The notes under the pieces: model-generated
The model's database searches: none
Told to the model about the DNA's origin: nothing
The model's input: the letters and a program-made list of their open reading frames with translations, nothing else
NCBI RefSeq assembly: GCF_001580915.1
Contig: NZ_LHZQ01000222.1
Location: 124,001 to 188,000, forward strand
Direction of reading: 5' to 3'
Origin: Acetobacter tropicalis
GTDB taxonomy: Bacteria; Pseudomonadota; Alphaproteobacteria; Acetobacterales; Acetobacteraceae
Length of the DNA stretch: 64,000 bases
In this document: one piece after another, positions 1 through 9,150 of the stretch
Layout: the number at the start of each line of letters is the position of its first letter
Numbering within the stretch: position 1 is the first letter of the stretch
Position numbers and translations under genes: made by a program

Positions 1-611
1 AGTCCGTCCTGATCAATGTTCAGGGCGTAATGGGTGGGGTCTTTCGCATCCGGGTTGATACCCAGAGAGAAAGGAGAGGTTGCAAAGCTGCCTGAAGCCG
101 CACCTGCAACGGTAGCAAACGTCTTGGCGTCAGTTATTTTGCGGATGCTTTCCAGATCGCCTTTCAGGGGCTTGGTGCCCTGTTTTTCCACGGATTTTTC
201 ATCCATGAAAGAGGCGTAGTACGTGCCCAGCTTTTCCTCGATAGTGGTCGGATGCTTGACCGGGTGAGCAGAAAGCTCGTTCAGGATGGTCTGAACACGC
301 TGGCGCGAAAGTTCAGCCAGCGCATTGAACGGGCCATAGCTGGTCATGTCTGACGGAATGGTCAGATTGTCCAGATAGGTGCCATTGGCATAGCGGAAAA
401 AGTCATTTCCAGGTTTGACCGACGTATCACGGCCCGCAAGATCAACACCCCAGGCCCCGAAGGTGGCGGGGGGAACGGCTGCCGGTGCCGTTACAGGTGC
501 AGCAGCTTGCGCGGTGGCGGCATGGGCTGCCCCGGCCACACTGGTCAGGCCGATGGCAGCAGACAGAAGAAGCCCGACCCGCAGTGACACTTTATTATTA
601 TGCTTAAGCAT
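1..611 (-). CDS. M13 family zinc metallopeptidase (neprilysin/PepO-like), N-terminal part only
   Basis: The gene starts at 611 and runs off the left edge, so about 200 N-terminal residues are visible. Residues 1-32 form a signal peptide: a basic MLKHNNK start, a hydrophobic core and an AHAA-type cleavage region. An Ala/Pro-rich linker leads into the M13 N-terminal domain, recognised from the FGAWGVDLAGRDTSVKPG stretch, the following NDFFRYANGTYL and SYGPFNALAEL. This matches family openings in which a mature enzyme begins with a D-x-S-V-x-P-G-D-D-F/Y-Y motif. The family cleaves oligopeptides in the periplasm or at the surface. The HExxH zinc site would lie outside the window and cannot be checked. 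Family assignment is firm; substrate is unknown. Confidence 0.85.
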   Translation of the reverse strand, partial: MLKHNNKVSLRVGLLLSAAIGLTSVAGAAHAATAQAAAPVTAPAAVPPATFGAWGVDLAGRDTSVKPGNDFFRYANGTYLDNLTIPSDMTSYGPFNALAELSRQRVQTILNELSAHPVKHPTTIEEKLGTYYASFMDEKSVEKQGTKPLKGDLESIRKITDAKTFATVAGAASGSFATSPFSLGINPDAKDPTHYALNIDQDG

Positions 612-982
612 CTGTTGATGTTTCTCCAAATAAATGCCGGGAAAGATAAAATGATGTCTTCTTTCCCTGTTAGTTCTTTAGATACCGTTCTTTAGGTGAT
701 GGTAGGTTAAGCATGCCCAGCATAGAATGACTACCCCACCGGAATGATTTTTAATTCAACAGGCCATCCCTTTGTTACGTGACGTAGAGCCAAGCAGTGT
801 GAAGGCCGCAGCTTTGATGGCGGGCGTATTTTTCTCCTTGTAAATGCCTCTTGCCCATTGTTCACGCATGGAAGTGCAGGCACTCTTGATGTGAGTGTGA
901 CACAGTTGTTTGTTGGGGCTGCGGAGCGCAGCCTTGAGTGGTGGCACTTCATTTTCCGGCGGTATCAGGGAGAGCTGAAGGC
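612..982. other. Intergenic region between divergent genes
   Basis: About 370 bases separate the M13 peptidase (leftward) from the hydroxyacid dehydrogenase (rightward). It should hold both promoters. Short open frames here have no family-like sequence and no convincing ribosome site. A purine-rich AGGGAGAG near 967-974 serves as the ribosome-binding site for the gene at 983. I see no RNA gene or strong hairpin. Confidence 0.5.
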
Positions 983-1930
983 ATGGCGTGTCTGGTGGTG
1001 AAGGCTGGAGGACGGTCTGTCTTTCCGGAGTGGAAAGCTCTGTTTGCTGAACTCATGCCCCAACTCGATGTAAGAGATTGGTACGATCCATCTCTTGATC
1101 CGACGGAGGTGACTTATGCACTGGTATGGGAACCGGATGCCGGTCGGCTGGCCCAGATGCCTTACTTGAAAGCGGTTCTGAGTGTTGCCGTGGGGGTTGA
1201 TCATATTACGGCAGATCCGAACAGGCCGCGTCAAGTGCCCATTATCCGTATGGGTGGAGCAGAGACCGCCATTCAGATGGCGGATTATGTGCAGTGGGCC
1301 GTATTTTCTCTGCTGCGGGAAGCACCGCGTTGGCATACAGGGCAGCAGGAAAGAAAATGGACGCGGCGTGGTATGCCGCAAACCCGGCTTTCTACAGAAA
1401 CACGCGTGGGCGTTATGGGTCTGGGCAGTTTGGGCGGCCATGTGGCGCAAAGGCTGGTACAGACAGGTTTTCAGGTTTCCGGCTGGGCACGGCATGAAAA
1501 ATATATTGAAGGCGTAACCTGCCATACCGGGCCGGAGGGCTTACCGGCTTTTTTGGGCGAGTGCGACACACTGGTATGTCTCTTGCCGGAAACAGCGGAA
1601 ACGCGCGGTATCATTACATATGATGTTCTGACCCAACTTAAAAAACCTTCGGGCTTTGTTAATGTAGGGCGCGGGGCGCTGGTGGTTGAAGCGGACCTTT
1701 TGCGGGCGTTGCAGGATGAAACCCTCCATGGTGCCGTGCTGGATGTGTTTTCTACAGAACCCTTACCGGAAACCTCGCCTCTCTGGGGGCAACCGGGCGT
1801 GCTGATTACCCCGCATGTGGCATCCGAAGCCTCACGCGCAACGCGGGCACGGTATGTTGTGTCTGTTATTCAGGCACTTGAGCAGGGGCAGGATGTGCCG
1901 CTGCGGTATGATGCGGAGCGTGGATATTAG
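983..1930 (+). CDS. D-2-hydroxyacid dehydrogenase, glyoxylate/hydroxypyruvate reductase A type
   Basis: Cytosolic NAD(P)H-dependent reductase of 2-oxoacids, about 315 residues, normal for the GhrA group. The Rossmann motif GVMGLGSLGG is at residues 143-152. The catalytic set is present: Arg230 in VGRGAL, Glu259 in STEPLPE and His278 in ITPHVASE. The start at 983 is preferred over an upstream ATG at 938 because AGGGAGAG lies 8-15 bases upstream and the protein then begins like family members (MACLVVKAGG). It stands alone, between a peptidase and a TonB receptor, and ends in a terminator near 2015. Glyoxylate or hydroxypyruvate is the likely substrate, but related enzymes accept other 2-oxoacids. 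Confidence 0.88.
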   Translation: MACLVVKAGGRSVFPEWKALFAELMPQLDVRDWYDPSLDPTEVTYALVWEPDAGRLAQMPYLKAVLSVAVGVDHITADPNRPRQVPIIRMGGAETAIQMADYVQWAVFSLLREAPRWHTGQQERKWTRRGMPQTRLSTETRVGVMGLGSLGGHVAQRLVQTGFQVSGWARHEKYIEGVTCHTGPEGLPAFLGECDTLVCLLPETAETRGIITYDVLTQLKKPSGFVNVGRGALVVEADLLRALQDETLHGAVLDVFSTEPLPETSPLWGQPGVLITPHVASEASRATRARYVVSVIQALEQGQDVPLRYDAERGY

Positions 1931-2309
1931 AGGGGGTTTGACGCTTCTGGAAAGAGAGCGTGCACGGCGCGCTTGGGCAGTTTGGTGGGGTTTTTGGAAA
2001 CCTTTCCAAGAGTGAAAAGGGAAGGAATATCCCTTTTTCTCCATAGAGTTAGGACGACATCCGTATGCAAGCCGCGTGATAAAGAAAGAGAATACGGACT
2101 GCGTGAAGAGAACGAGTTCTCTCTATTCCATCGGTTACTCTTTGGCGTAAAATCCGATTTTGCAGGGCTTCAGGGTTGCAAGAGCAGGGGCACGCCCGCC
2201 ATACGGGAGCCGTCTGGCTCGGAGAGGGGCTGATAGATTTAAAGGCATGGTGGGAGCTGGCTGACAGAGGCCACGGCACCGCTTCTGTTGCAGGTGCGCA
2301 GGGGGCTTC
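1931..2309 (+). other. Non-coding leader region upstream of the TonB receptor, with inverted repeats
   Basis: About 380 bases lacking a credible gene. Beyond the terminator it holds a wide inverted repeat (TCCGTAT near 2060 with ATACGGA near 2093-2099). It also holds a 16-base near-perfect palindrome, AGAGAACGAGTTCTCT, at 2107-2122. These may be operator or leader-RNA structures for the receptor gene starting at 2310. An AGGGGG stretch about four bases before 2310 is the ribosome site. Confidence 0.5.
2015..2040 (+). terminator. Probable rho-independent terminator after the hydroxyacid dehydrogenase
   Basis: An 8-bp stem (AAAAGGGA at 2015-2022 with TCCCTTTT at 2030-2037) has a 7-base loop and runs into a short T-rich tail. 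Stem GC content is modest, so strength is uncertain. Confidence 0.55.
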
Positions 2310-4895
2310 ATGCTTTTTAAGAGAAGTGGGAGCGGTCGGATTTTTTACCGAGGTTTTAACGTTGAAAGCAAAGCGGGGCTGATACAGGACCGCAGAACAT
2401 GGGCTTTCAGTTCGGCGCTGACGGTGTTGGGGCTCCTGCCTGCAGGATTGATTGCTCCAATGCCTTCTGCCCGAGCGGCGGATATGCCGGTGCCGGTAGG
2501 CAGCCGGACTGTTGCATCTGCGAATGTGTTCCCTGCGCAGATGGATGGTCAGACGGCTTCTTCGCATGGAGGGCAGGCAGGAGCTCTCCCGGCTTCTGCT
2601 CATCGTCAACAGGGAGGGGATCATGGCCACCTGCGAAAGGGGCGATCCTCAAAAACAGCCTCGGGAGAGGGCGAGGGGATGCTGCGTGCTTCTGGGGCGG
2701 GGGCCTTACCGTCTACCGTCCGGCCTGTGCGGCACGGTGGGCCAGTTGTGTCCAGCCATGCTACGGATGTTGATGTCAGCGCCCGGCGGCATGATTTTGC
2801 CTATCCGGATGCCCAGCATCAGCCTGATGCAACCACCCGCATTACCTTGGAACGCCTGAAAGAGCGGGATATTGTGACCTTGCGCGGGTTGGAGCGCGTG
2901 GCTCCCAACCTGACCATGCAGAGCATAAACGGCACAGCCTCCAGCAATTTCTATCTGCGTGGTGCCGGATTTAATGATTTCACACAGAACAATATGGGGC
3001 CGGTGCTGACCTATATTGATGATGTGGCTTATCCGTATTCCACAATGTCCAACGGCCAGATGTTTGATCTGGCCGGGGCTACCGTGACCCCCGGCCCGGT
3101 GGGCACGGAACATGGGCAGTCCGACACGGGTGGGGAAGTGCATCTGCACACCAATGACCCCACGGATGTCTGGCATTATGGGGCGTCTCAGGACATTGCC
3201 TCCTACGCACGTAGCCGGAGCGAAGCTTATGTGTCTGGCCCGTTGGCCAAAGGGCTCAGCTTTCGCCTGGCCGGACAGACCCGCCATGGAGGAGGGTGGC
3301 AGACCAATCCGCAGAACGGAGACCATCTGGGGGATGCGGATTTATGGGCGTTACGCGGCAAGCTGCAATGGAAGCCTGATAGCCACACCACTATTCTGCT
3401 GGGCGGTCATTTTGTGCAGGATAACAGTGAGGTTGTCTCCAGCGTGCCTGTGCATCGCCTCATAGGGAAACAACCCCTGCCACAAATGGGGTCATGGAAA
3501 GAGGCGGAATGGTCCTCCCGCCCTGAATTTGCACGACTGATCGGGCGCAAGGCCGGTATCAAACCCAGTGAACACAACCAGTTCTGGGGGGCGGATCTTC
3601 ATATCACGCATGATTTCGGGCCGGTGACATTCGCTGCCATCAGTGCGTTTGAAACTGAGCGTGAAGGGGAATACACAGATCAGGATGGCACGGCGCAGTC
3701 TCAGGCTGATACCTATCGCACCATAGATGCCAACAGCTTTACGCAGGAAGTGCGGCTGAGTAATTCCCACCCTGATGACAAACTGCAATGGGTGGTGGGC
3801 GCTTATTATCAGCGCACCCGTATGAACCAGCGCTTTTTCTTTGATTATACGGACTACTCAGCCCGCGGCTACATGATGGCCACCAATTTTGGCATGAATC
3901 AGGAAAGCGTTTCTGAATTCGGGCATCTTAGTTATCGGCTGCCGCATGGAGTGACCATCTGGGCTGGACTGCTGCATGAATTGGATGATCGGTCCATTAC
4001 TGGTCTGCAATCGCAGATATTTGGTGGTGTCACACGGAATTTTCATGCGGAAAGCACGGCGTCCAACCAGTTTGCGGGGCAGGTGGGTGTTTCCTGGCAA
4101 ATGGCACGCCATGCCCTTGTCTATTACAAGATGAGCAAGGGCTTCAAACCCGGAGGCTTTACCGCCAACAATACGCAGATTCAGGCACAGCTTGACCCGT
4201 TCAGGCCAGAAACCGTGCTGACCTATGAAGCCGGGTTCAAGGCAGACCCTATCCCTAACCGGCTCCGTATCAATGGCGCAGCATTTTACAATGATTTTCA
4301 TAACCAGCAGATTCTGGGGACGGTATTGATCCCCAATTATGGACCGTTGAGCGAAATTACCAACGCACCCAAATCTGAAAGTTGGGGGTTTGAAGGGACC
4401 ATAGAAGCTCATCCGTTCAGCCATCTGTTTGTGACGCAGAACATTGGCTGGCAGCGTGGCAATTTTCAGAATTTTCCTACGGTCAATCGCGCCAAAACCA
4501 ACGCGTATTACGCACAGCATGGTGTGTGGAAAGCCATTAACGATAATTTTGGCGGAGTTGATAATGGGCAACCCAAGCTGACACTGAATGGCTCGGCGGA
4601 CTGGCGGCAGCCGATCGCCCATGCGTATTCTCTGGATTTCGGGCCGGACTGGCTCTATCGCGGGAGTCAGGCCATTACCCCAGGGGGCACAGGATTTTAC
4701 CGTCTGCCACCTTACTTTCTTCTGGGGGCGCATGTTACGTTTCGTCCGGCTTCCGGTAAGTGGGAGGCAACTCTTTACGCCCGGAACATTCTTGATCGGC
4801 GCTACGCGGAAAGCGGAGGGCAGGCGACAACAACCTATTTCTATATTCCGGGTGAGCCGCGCTTTATTGGTGGCCGGATTTCCTGCGGCTTCTAA
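2310..4895 (+). CDS. TonB-dependent outer-membrane receptor
   Basis: An 861-residue outer-membrane receptor. An extended signal sequence has its hydrophobic core at about residues 32-50 and a PSARA-AD cleavage site near 57. A low-complexity Gly/Ser/His-rich stretch follows. The plug domain (about 175-300) carries LRGLERVAPNLTMQS, the NFYLRGAG motif and the YIDDVAYP element. The remainder is a beta barrel that closes with an aromatic residue (ISCGF), and the late ARNILDRRYAESGG motif is typical of these barrels. The plug style resembles the FecA/CirA-like 'TonB-dependent receptor' class of alphaproteobacteria rather than the siderophore class at 28170. No Fur-like site was found upstream. The ligand is unknown. 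Confidence 0.88.
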   Translation: MLFKRSGSGRIFYRGFNVESKAGLIQDRRTWAFSSALTVLGLLPAGLIAPMPSARAADMPVPVGSRTVASANVFPAQMDGQTASSHGGQAGALPASAHRQQGGDHGHLRKGRSSKTASGEGEGMLRASGAGALPSTVRPVRHGGPVVSSHATDVDVSARRHDFAYPDAQHQPDATTRITLERLKERDIVTLRGLERVAPNLTMQSINGTASSNFYLRGAGFNDFTQNNMGPVLTYIDDVAYPYSTMSNGQMFDLAGATVTPGPVGTEHGQSDTGGEVHLHTNDPTDVWHYGASQDIASYARSRSEAYVSGPLAKGLSFRLAGQTRHGGGWQTNPQNGDHLGDADLWALRGKLQWKPDSHTTILLGGHFVQDNSEVVSSVPVHRLIGKQPLPQMGSWKEAEWSSRPEFARLIGRKAGIKPSEHNQFWGADLHITHDFGPVTFAAISAFETEREGEYTDQDGTAQSQADTYRTIDANSFTQEVRLSNSHPDDKLQWVVGAYYQRTRMNQRFFFDYTDYSARGYMMATNFGMNQESVSEFGHLSYRLPHGVTIWAGLLHELDDRSITGLQSQIFGGVTRNFHAESTASNQFAGQVGVSWQMARHALVYYKMSKGFKPGGFTANNTQIQAQLDPFRPETVLTYEAGFKADPIPNRLRINGAAFYNDFHNQQILGTVLIPNYGPLSEITNAPKSESWGFEGTIEAHPFSHLFVTQNIGWQRGNFQNFPTVNRAKTNAYYAQHGVWKAINDNFGGVDNGQPKLTLNGSADWRQPIAHAYSLDFGPDWLYRGSQAITPGGTGFYRLPPYFLLGAHVTFRPASGKWEATLYARNILDRRYAESGGQATTTYFYIPGEPRFIGGRISCGF

Positions 4896-5079
4896 AGCAT
4901 GGAAAATCCGGTTTGCGGCAGAAGGTGCCGGGTATGGAAACAGAGCCACTCAGGCGGACGCCCTGGCACGCCAGGTTCGTACGGCCTGCTCATGTCGGTG
5001 TGGGCGGCGGGGCTGTCTAAGGTGTTGGGGGGTGTCGTCAGTTAGGCTGTGCGGTTTGATGACGCTACCGTCCTTCTAC

Positions 5080-6351
5080 TCATGATGCCCTTTGAGGGTG
5101 GAGTTTGGCGTTCAGGAGTGTCAGCACCAGAACGCCAAGGGCCGCCAAGCCAACTGTCAGCATCAGGGCAGGGGCAAGCCCTCGACCCAGAACGCGGCCT
5201 ATTTCAGTTTGTAAAAGGGCGTTGCTGGCCGCCAGAAGATTTCCACATTGATAGGCCAGACCGGGGAAGGTGGCGCGTATGGAGGCGGGGGAAAGTTCGC
5301 TCAGATACGCAGGCACCACGCCCCATGCCCCCTGAATACAGAACTGGATGCACATGGCTCCTACCGCCAGCCAGAAGGCAGATTGGGGTAAGGTCCAGAG
5401 TGGCAGCAGCGGGATGGTCAGCAAGGCGGCAAGCGCAATGGCATATTGCCGCCCAATGCGCTGGGAGAGAACGCCAAAGAAAAGTCCACCAGCAATGGCC
5501 GCCACATTATACAGAACCACAATCAGCGTAATGGACGGGGGTGGGATGTGCCGTTCCAGAGCCAGAAACACTTTGGGATACAGATCCTGTGAGCCATGGC
5601 TCATGAAATTGAAGCCCGTCATGAGGGTAATGGCAAAAACGCAAAGAGCCGCATTCTGGCGGACAATGGGCCACAGACCCTGATGTTTCTGGGTCGGACT
5701 GGCCGGCGCTTTCTGTCGAGCCAGCCAGTCCGGGCTTTCCGGCACCCGGAGCCAGATATAGAGCGCCGAAAAAACGGCGCTTCCGCCAAGAATAAACAGG
5801 CCACGCCAGCCCACCACGGGCAAGGTGAGAAAAAGAATGGAGGCCAGCAGGTATCCGGCAGGGTACCCTGCCTGCAAAATGCCGGAGGCCGTACCGCGCC
5901 ATGATACAGGCACACTTTCCATAATCAGAGACGTGCCGACACCCCATTCTCCCCCCAGCGCGATGCCGAAGAGAGTGCGCAGAACAAGAAAGACCCATAG
6001 TGTAGGAGAAAAGGCGGACAGCACTTCAATAACGGAATACACCAGAATGGTGATGATCATTACCGGCTTGCGCCCGTAAGTGTCTGCTGCCCGCCCACAC
6101 AGATAAGCGCCTATGGGGCGGGTCATCAAGGTGAGGGTGGGGGCCAGCAACACGCTTTCCAGAGAGGTATTGAAGCTGTGGGCCACGTTATCCAGCGTGA
6201 AGAGCACAAGAAAGAAATCACACGCATCCAGCATCCATGCCAGAAAGGAAGCCGCCACCACATGCCGGGCAGTAGCGCGCTCCTGCGGGGTAAGCGGTTG
6301 TGCGGTAGGTGAGGACAGGTCAGGCTGAGATGCGGTAAGTGTCATGGGCAT
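5080..6351 (-). CDS. MFS transporter, metabolite:H+ symporter type
   Basis: A 423-residue inner-membrane permease with about 12 predicted helices. The N-terminal half has DACDFFLVLF in helix 1 and the conserved loop RAADTYGRKP between helices 2 and 3. It also has RTLFGIALGGEWG in helix 4, a motif shared by the MHS/NanT/ShiA-like branch carrying organic or aromatic acids and sialic acid. PESPDWLARQ marks the central cytoplasmic loop. Two start codons lie close together (6351 and 6345). It is divergent from the ABC transporter at 6578 and convergent with the TonB receptor. The substrate is not identifiable, but a carboxylate is likely. Confidence 0.82.
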   Translation of the reverse strand: MPMTLTASQPDLSSPTAQPLTPQERATARHVVAASFLAWMLDACDFFLVLFTLDNVAHSFNTSLESVLLAPTLTLMTRPIGAYLCGRAADTYGRKPVMIITILVYSVIEVLSAFSPTLWVFLVLRTLFGIALGGEWGVGTSLIMESVPVSWRGTASGILQAGYPAGYLLASILFLTLPVVGWRGLFILGGSAVFSALYIWLRVPESPDWLARQKAPASPTQKHQGLWPIVRQNAALCVFAITLMTGFNFMSHGSQDLYPKVFLALERHIPPPSITLIVVLYNVAAIAGGLFFGVLSQRIGRQYAIALAALLTIPLLPLWTLPQSAFWLAVGAMCIQFCIQGAWGVVPAYLSELSPASIRATFPGLAYQCGNLLAASNALLQTEIGRVLGRGLAPALMLTVGLAALGVLVLTLLNAKLHPQRAS

Positions 6352-6577
6352 GTATCCGTTTCTTGCACCATTCTGTGTGTCATGAACGGAAAGAGGGTTC
6401 TATCGGCTCCGGGCATCACGAATAGGATAGACACAAGGCACGGAAGGTTTTGCACCGTCACTCCTGCGTGAGACAGAGGGGTTCCGCCGGGAAAATCCGT
6501 CCATTGCTTCATACTCTTGACGGCTTTCCGGTCTCACCGGCACCATGGCGGGTGACATCCCGCAATGGAGCCGAAGT

Positions 6578-7426
6578 GTGTCTGAGCCTGTTTTTCCGTT
6601 AGAAATTACGCATCTTGTCAAAGAGTTCAGCACAAAGCGGGCGCTGGATGATTTCAATCTGACACTGGCGGAGGGCGAAATAGCTGCTCTGCTGGGGCCA
6701 AATGGTGCAGGCAAGACCACGCTGATTGGATGCCTGCTGGGGTTTCTTTCAGCCGATGCGGGGCAGATCCGTCTGTTTGGCGAGGATGTCAATCACCTGA
6801 CGCCACAGGTACGTAATCGCATAGGGTTTGTGCCCCAGACCCTGACAGGCTTTACATGGTTCAAAGTGGGGGAACTGTTGAGCTATCTGGCGGGATATCG
6901 GCCGGCCAACACCCCGCAGGATAACCGCTGGCTGGAATGGGCGGCACTGGACCCTGCGGCGCGTATTAAGTCTCTCTCAGGTGGGGAGCGGCAACGCTTG
7001 GCCATTGTTCTGGCACTGCGTTTCCGGCCTGATCTGATCGTGCTTGATGAACCCGTTGCCAGTCTTGACCCTCAGGCACGGCATGATTTTATGCGGCTGC
7101 TGCCAGACTATGCGAACCAGCATGGTGCTACTGTTCTGATTTCGTCTCATATTATCTCTGATCTTGAGAATATCTGTGATCGCTTTGTCATTATGCGGCG
7201 GGGGCAGATTGTGCTGGATGTTTCGGAGGCCGTCTTGCAGGGGCAGGTGCGGCACCTGTCTGCGGTGCCGCCTGATGAATGGGGCGTGCGTGTGTTGGCC
7301 CCGGCGGAGGATGGTGGTGTGTGGGTGGATGGGTGGCAGCCCGTTCTGGATCAGGCCGCCGCCGGTCAGGGGCTTGATGTGGCTTTGCCAGATGTAGAAA
7401 CCCTCTTTCTGGCCCTGTCACGATGA
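6578..7426 (+). CDS. ABC transporter ATP-binding protein
   Basis: The nucleotide-binding subunit of an ABC-2 type exporter, about 282 residues. It has Walker A GPNGAGKT (40-47), signature LSGGERQ (133-139), Walker B LIVLDEP (153-159) and an H-loop His at 191. A C-terminal extension of about 70 residues follows. The GTG at 6578 is chosen because GGAG sits seven bases upstream. The in-frame ATG at 6545 lacks a ribosome site and would add 11 residues. The stop overlaps the next start (ATGA), so translation is coupled to the membrane partner. The closest types are CcmA/NodI-like ATPases; the cargo is unknown. Confidence 0.88.
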   Translation: MSEPVFPLEITHLVKEFSTKRALDDFNLTLAEGEIAALLGPNGAGKTTLIGCLLGFLSADAGQIRLFGEDVNHLTPQVRNRIGFVPQTLTGFTWFKVGELLSYLAGYRPANTPQDNRWLEWAALDPAARIKSLSGGERQRLAIVLALRFRPDLIVLDEPVASLDPQARHDFMRLLPDYANQHGATVLISSHIISDLENICDRFVIMRRGQIVLDVSEAVLQGQVRHLSAVPPDEWGVRVLAPAEDGGVWVDGWQPVLDQAAAGQGLDVALPDVETLFLALSR

Positions 7427-8994
7427 AAAACGCCCTTCATGCGTTGCGGCTGTATGTTAAGCCCGTTTTTTGGCGGGAAAACTACACCTTGTTGACCGGG
7501 CTGTTATGGACGATGGTCGCTTTCTTCGTCGCATTTACGGATCATTCGGCCACACACTGGCAGAACGGGCTGTTCAAATTACCCTCTTCCTTTGGCACCT
7601 GGTGGTGGCTGGGGTTGCAGGCGCTTATTTCCGGAGTGGCATGCCAGTATTGGCGGCAGGTCCGCAGTCCGCTCGCCAGCATGACACCTGGCATGATTGA
7701 GGCTGAATATCAGGCCGTGCAGGTTGCCCTGTCTGGTGTGGTGGTGCTTATGGCAGTGCCTTTGCTGCATCTGGGTGCGCCGTTTCTGAATAGTCTGGCA
7801 CAGGAATCCATCTGTCTGGCGCTGGGCGTCAATGGCGATATGACCGGCCCCAAAAACCTGCGCAAACCCGTGCGCTGGTTGCGGATGTTCATGATGTTCG
7901 TGTTGTTTGTTGCCTTCATGTTTCCGCAATCACAGGAACGGATTTTGTCTGCGCCATGGTATGTGGCGGTAGGGCTTCTGGCTGTTGGTATCAGCATGAC
8001 CCTCATTGAACTCGGTCATCGGCCACAGCCTGCGGCTCTGCCGGGTGGCGCAGCGCCAACAGTTGCACAGCCTCGCTATCAGGCACGGAGGAACGCTCTT
8101 CAGGCGGCCAGAACCCAAGGCCAATCTTACCCGTTTCAAAGGGATGGGATGCCTGCTGGAAGTGGGTGGGCTACGGAAAGCGCTTTTGCGGGAGAGTATG
8201 GGGTTACGGCTGCTTCCTCTTACCATGCCGTTACCATCAATGGTGGCGCGCGTGCGCAGGAGGGCACCGGAATCAGGAATTTGATGCAATGGCAGTTTCC
8301 ATGGTTACGGAAGCCGCCCGTGCCGAATACCATGATGACACCCGGGCCTGTTGGATTTCTGGCCAGCAGTGTGGTCGTTCTGGTTTTTCTTTTTATTCTG
8401 AACATGATTCTGGAGGCTTTTTCTGCAGGAGGTATGCCGCATTGGTCTGCCATCAGAAAATCCATGCTGATTGCGCCGCAGATGATCTGCATGATGTCCG
8501 CCAGTGGTCTGGCTTCCTGGATGCTGATACGGGCGGACTGGCCGTTTCTGCTTAATCTGGCAGGGTATGGCACCCGGGCGGATTTTGCGCGGGCGCTTTA
8601 TAGAACCCACGCCAAGCGTGCGGTGCAGAGTGCTGCACTTGCGGCTCTGTTCTGCGCTCCTTTGGGGATTGTGTTTGGCGCAGAAAGCTGGAGAGAGTTG
8701 TTTCTGAGCATGGGAGCAATTTTCTCGGTTATGATGGGTGCCAGCTATCTTCCTAGCTTGCCGTTGCTTTTCTCCCGCAAAACACGCCCGGGTGTTCTTC
8801 AGGCCTTCAATCTGCTGGGGAGCTTTGTTTGCGTGCAGATGGGCGTTAGCCTCCTGTTCTCCGAGGCCTCGCCCCCTGCGTGGTTGTGGGGAACCCTGTT
8901 TGCAGGTCTTCCATTTTCTGCACTTATGGCATGGCTTGCACCGCGTGCACTGGCACAGGCTGACTGGCCCATTGAACCGTTGGCAGCCCCCTAA
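7423..8994 (+). CDS. Putative ABC transporter membrane subunit (large, non-canonical)
   Basis: A 523-residue integral membrane protein translationally coupled to the ATPase by an ATGA overlap, which is the main evidence for its role. Hydrophobic segments fall at roughly 25-45, 55-75, 100-120, 155-200, then 320-345 and several from 375 to the end. A hydrophilic, Ala/Gln/Gly-rich central part (about 203-300) separates the two halves. I recognise no standard ABC-2 permease motif. It may be a two-halved permease or a family confined to acetic acid bacteria. The function as an export channel is inferred from context only. Confidence 0.7.
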   Translation: MKNALHALRLYVKPVFWRENYTLLTGLLWTMVAFFVAFTDHSATHWQNGLFKLPSSFGTWWWLGLQALISGVACQYWRQVRSPLASMTPGMIEAEYQAVQVALSGVVVLMAVPLLHLGAPFLNSLAQESICLALGVNGDMTGPKNLRKPVRWLRMFMMFVLFVAFMFPQSQERILSAPWYVAVGLLAVGISMTLIELGHRPQPAALPGGAAPTVAQPRYQARRNALQAARTQGQSYPFQRDGMPAGSGWATESAFAGEYGVTAASSYHAVTINGGARAQEGTGIRNLMQWQFPWLRKPPVPNTMMTPGPVGFLASSVVVLVFLFILNMILEAFSAGGMPHWSAIRKSMLIAPQMICMMSASGLASWMLIRADWPFLLNLAGYGTRADFARALYRTHAKRAVQSAALAALFCAPLGIVFGAESWRELFLSMGAIFSVMMGASYLPSLPLLFSRKTRPGVLQAFNLLGSFVCVQMGVSLLFSEASPPAWLWGTLFAGLPFSALMAWLAPRALAQADWPIEPLAAP

Positions 8995-9150
8995 ACGGGC
9001 ATTTTTTCTTGTCGTTTGAAGGAATGTATGGCGGCGTGGGGCATCTGTGTGTCTGCGTGCGCGTAACGCTCTCTCAGCAGGCTCGGTGGTTACAGAATAG
9101 AATTGCTCCGCCGCGATGTTTTTTTGCATCGGGGTTTCAAATCCGTCTTT

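Noticed and set aside
731-952. Minus-strand open frames between the peptidase and the hydroxyacid dehydrogenase
   Set aside because: Composition is unlike neighbouring proteins, with no ribosome site or recognisable motif.
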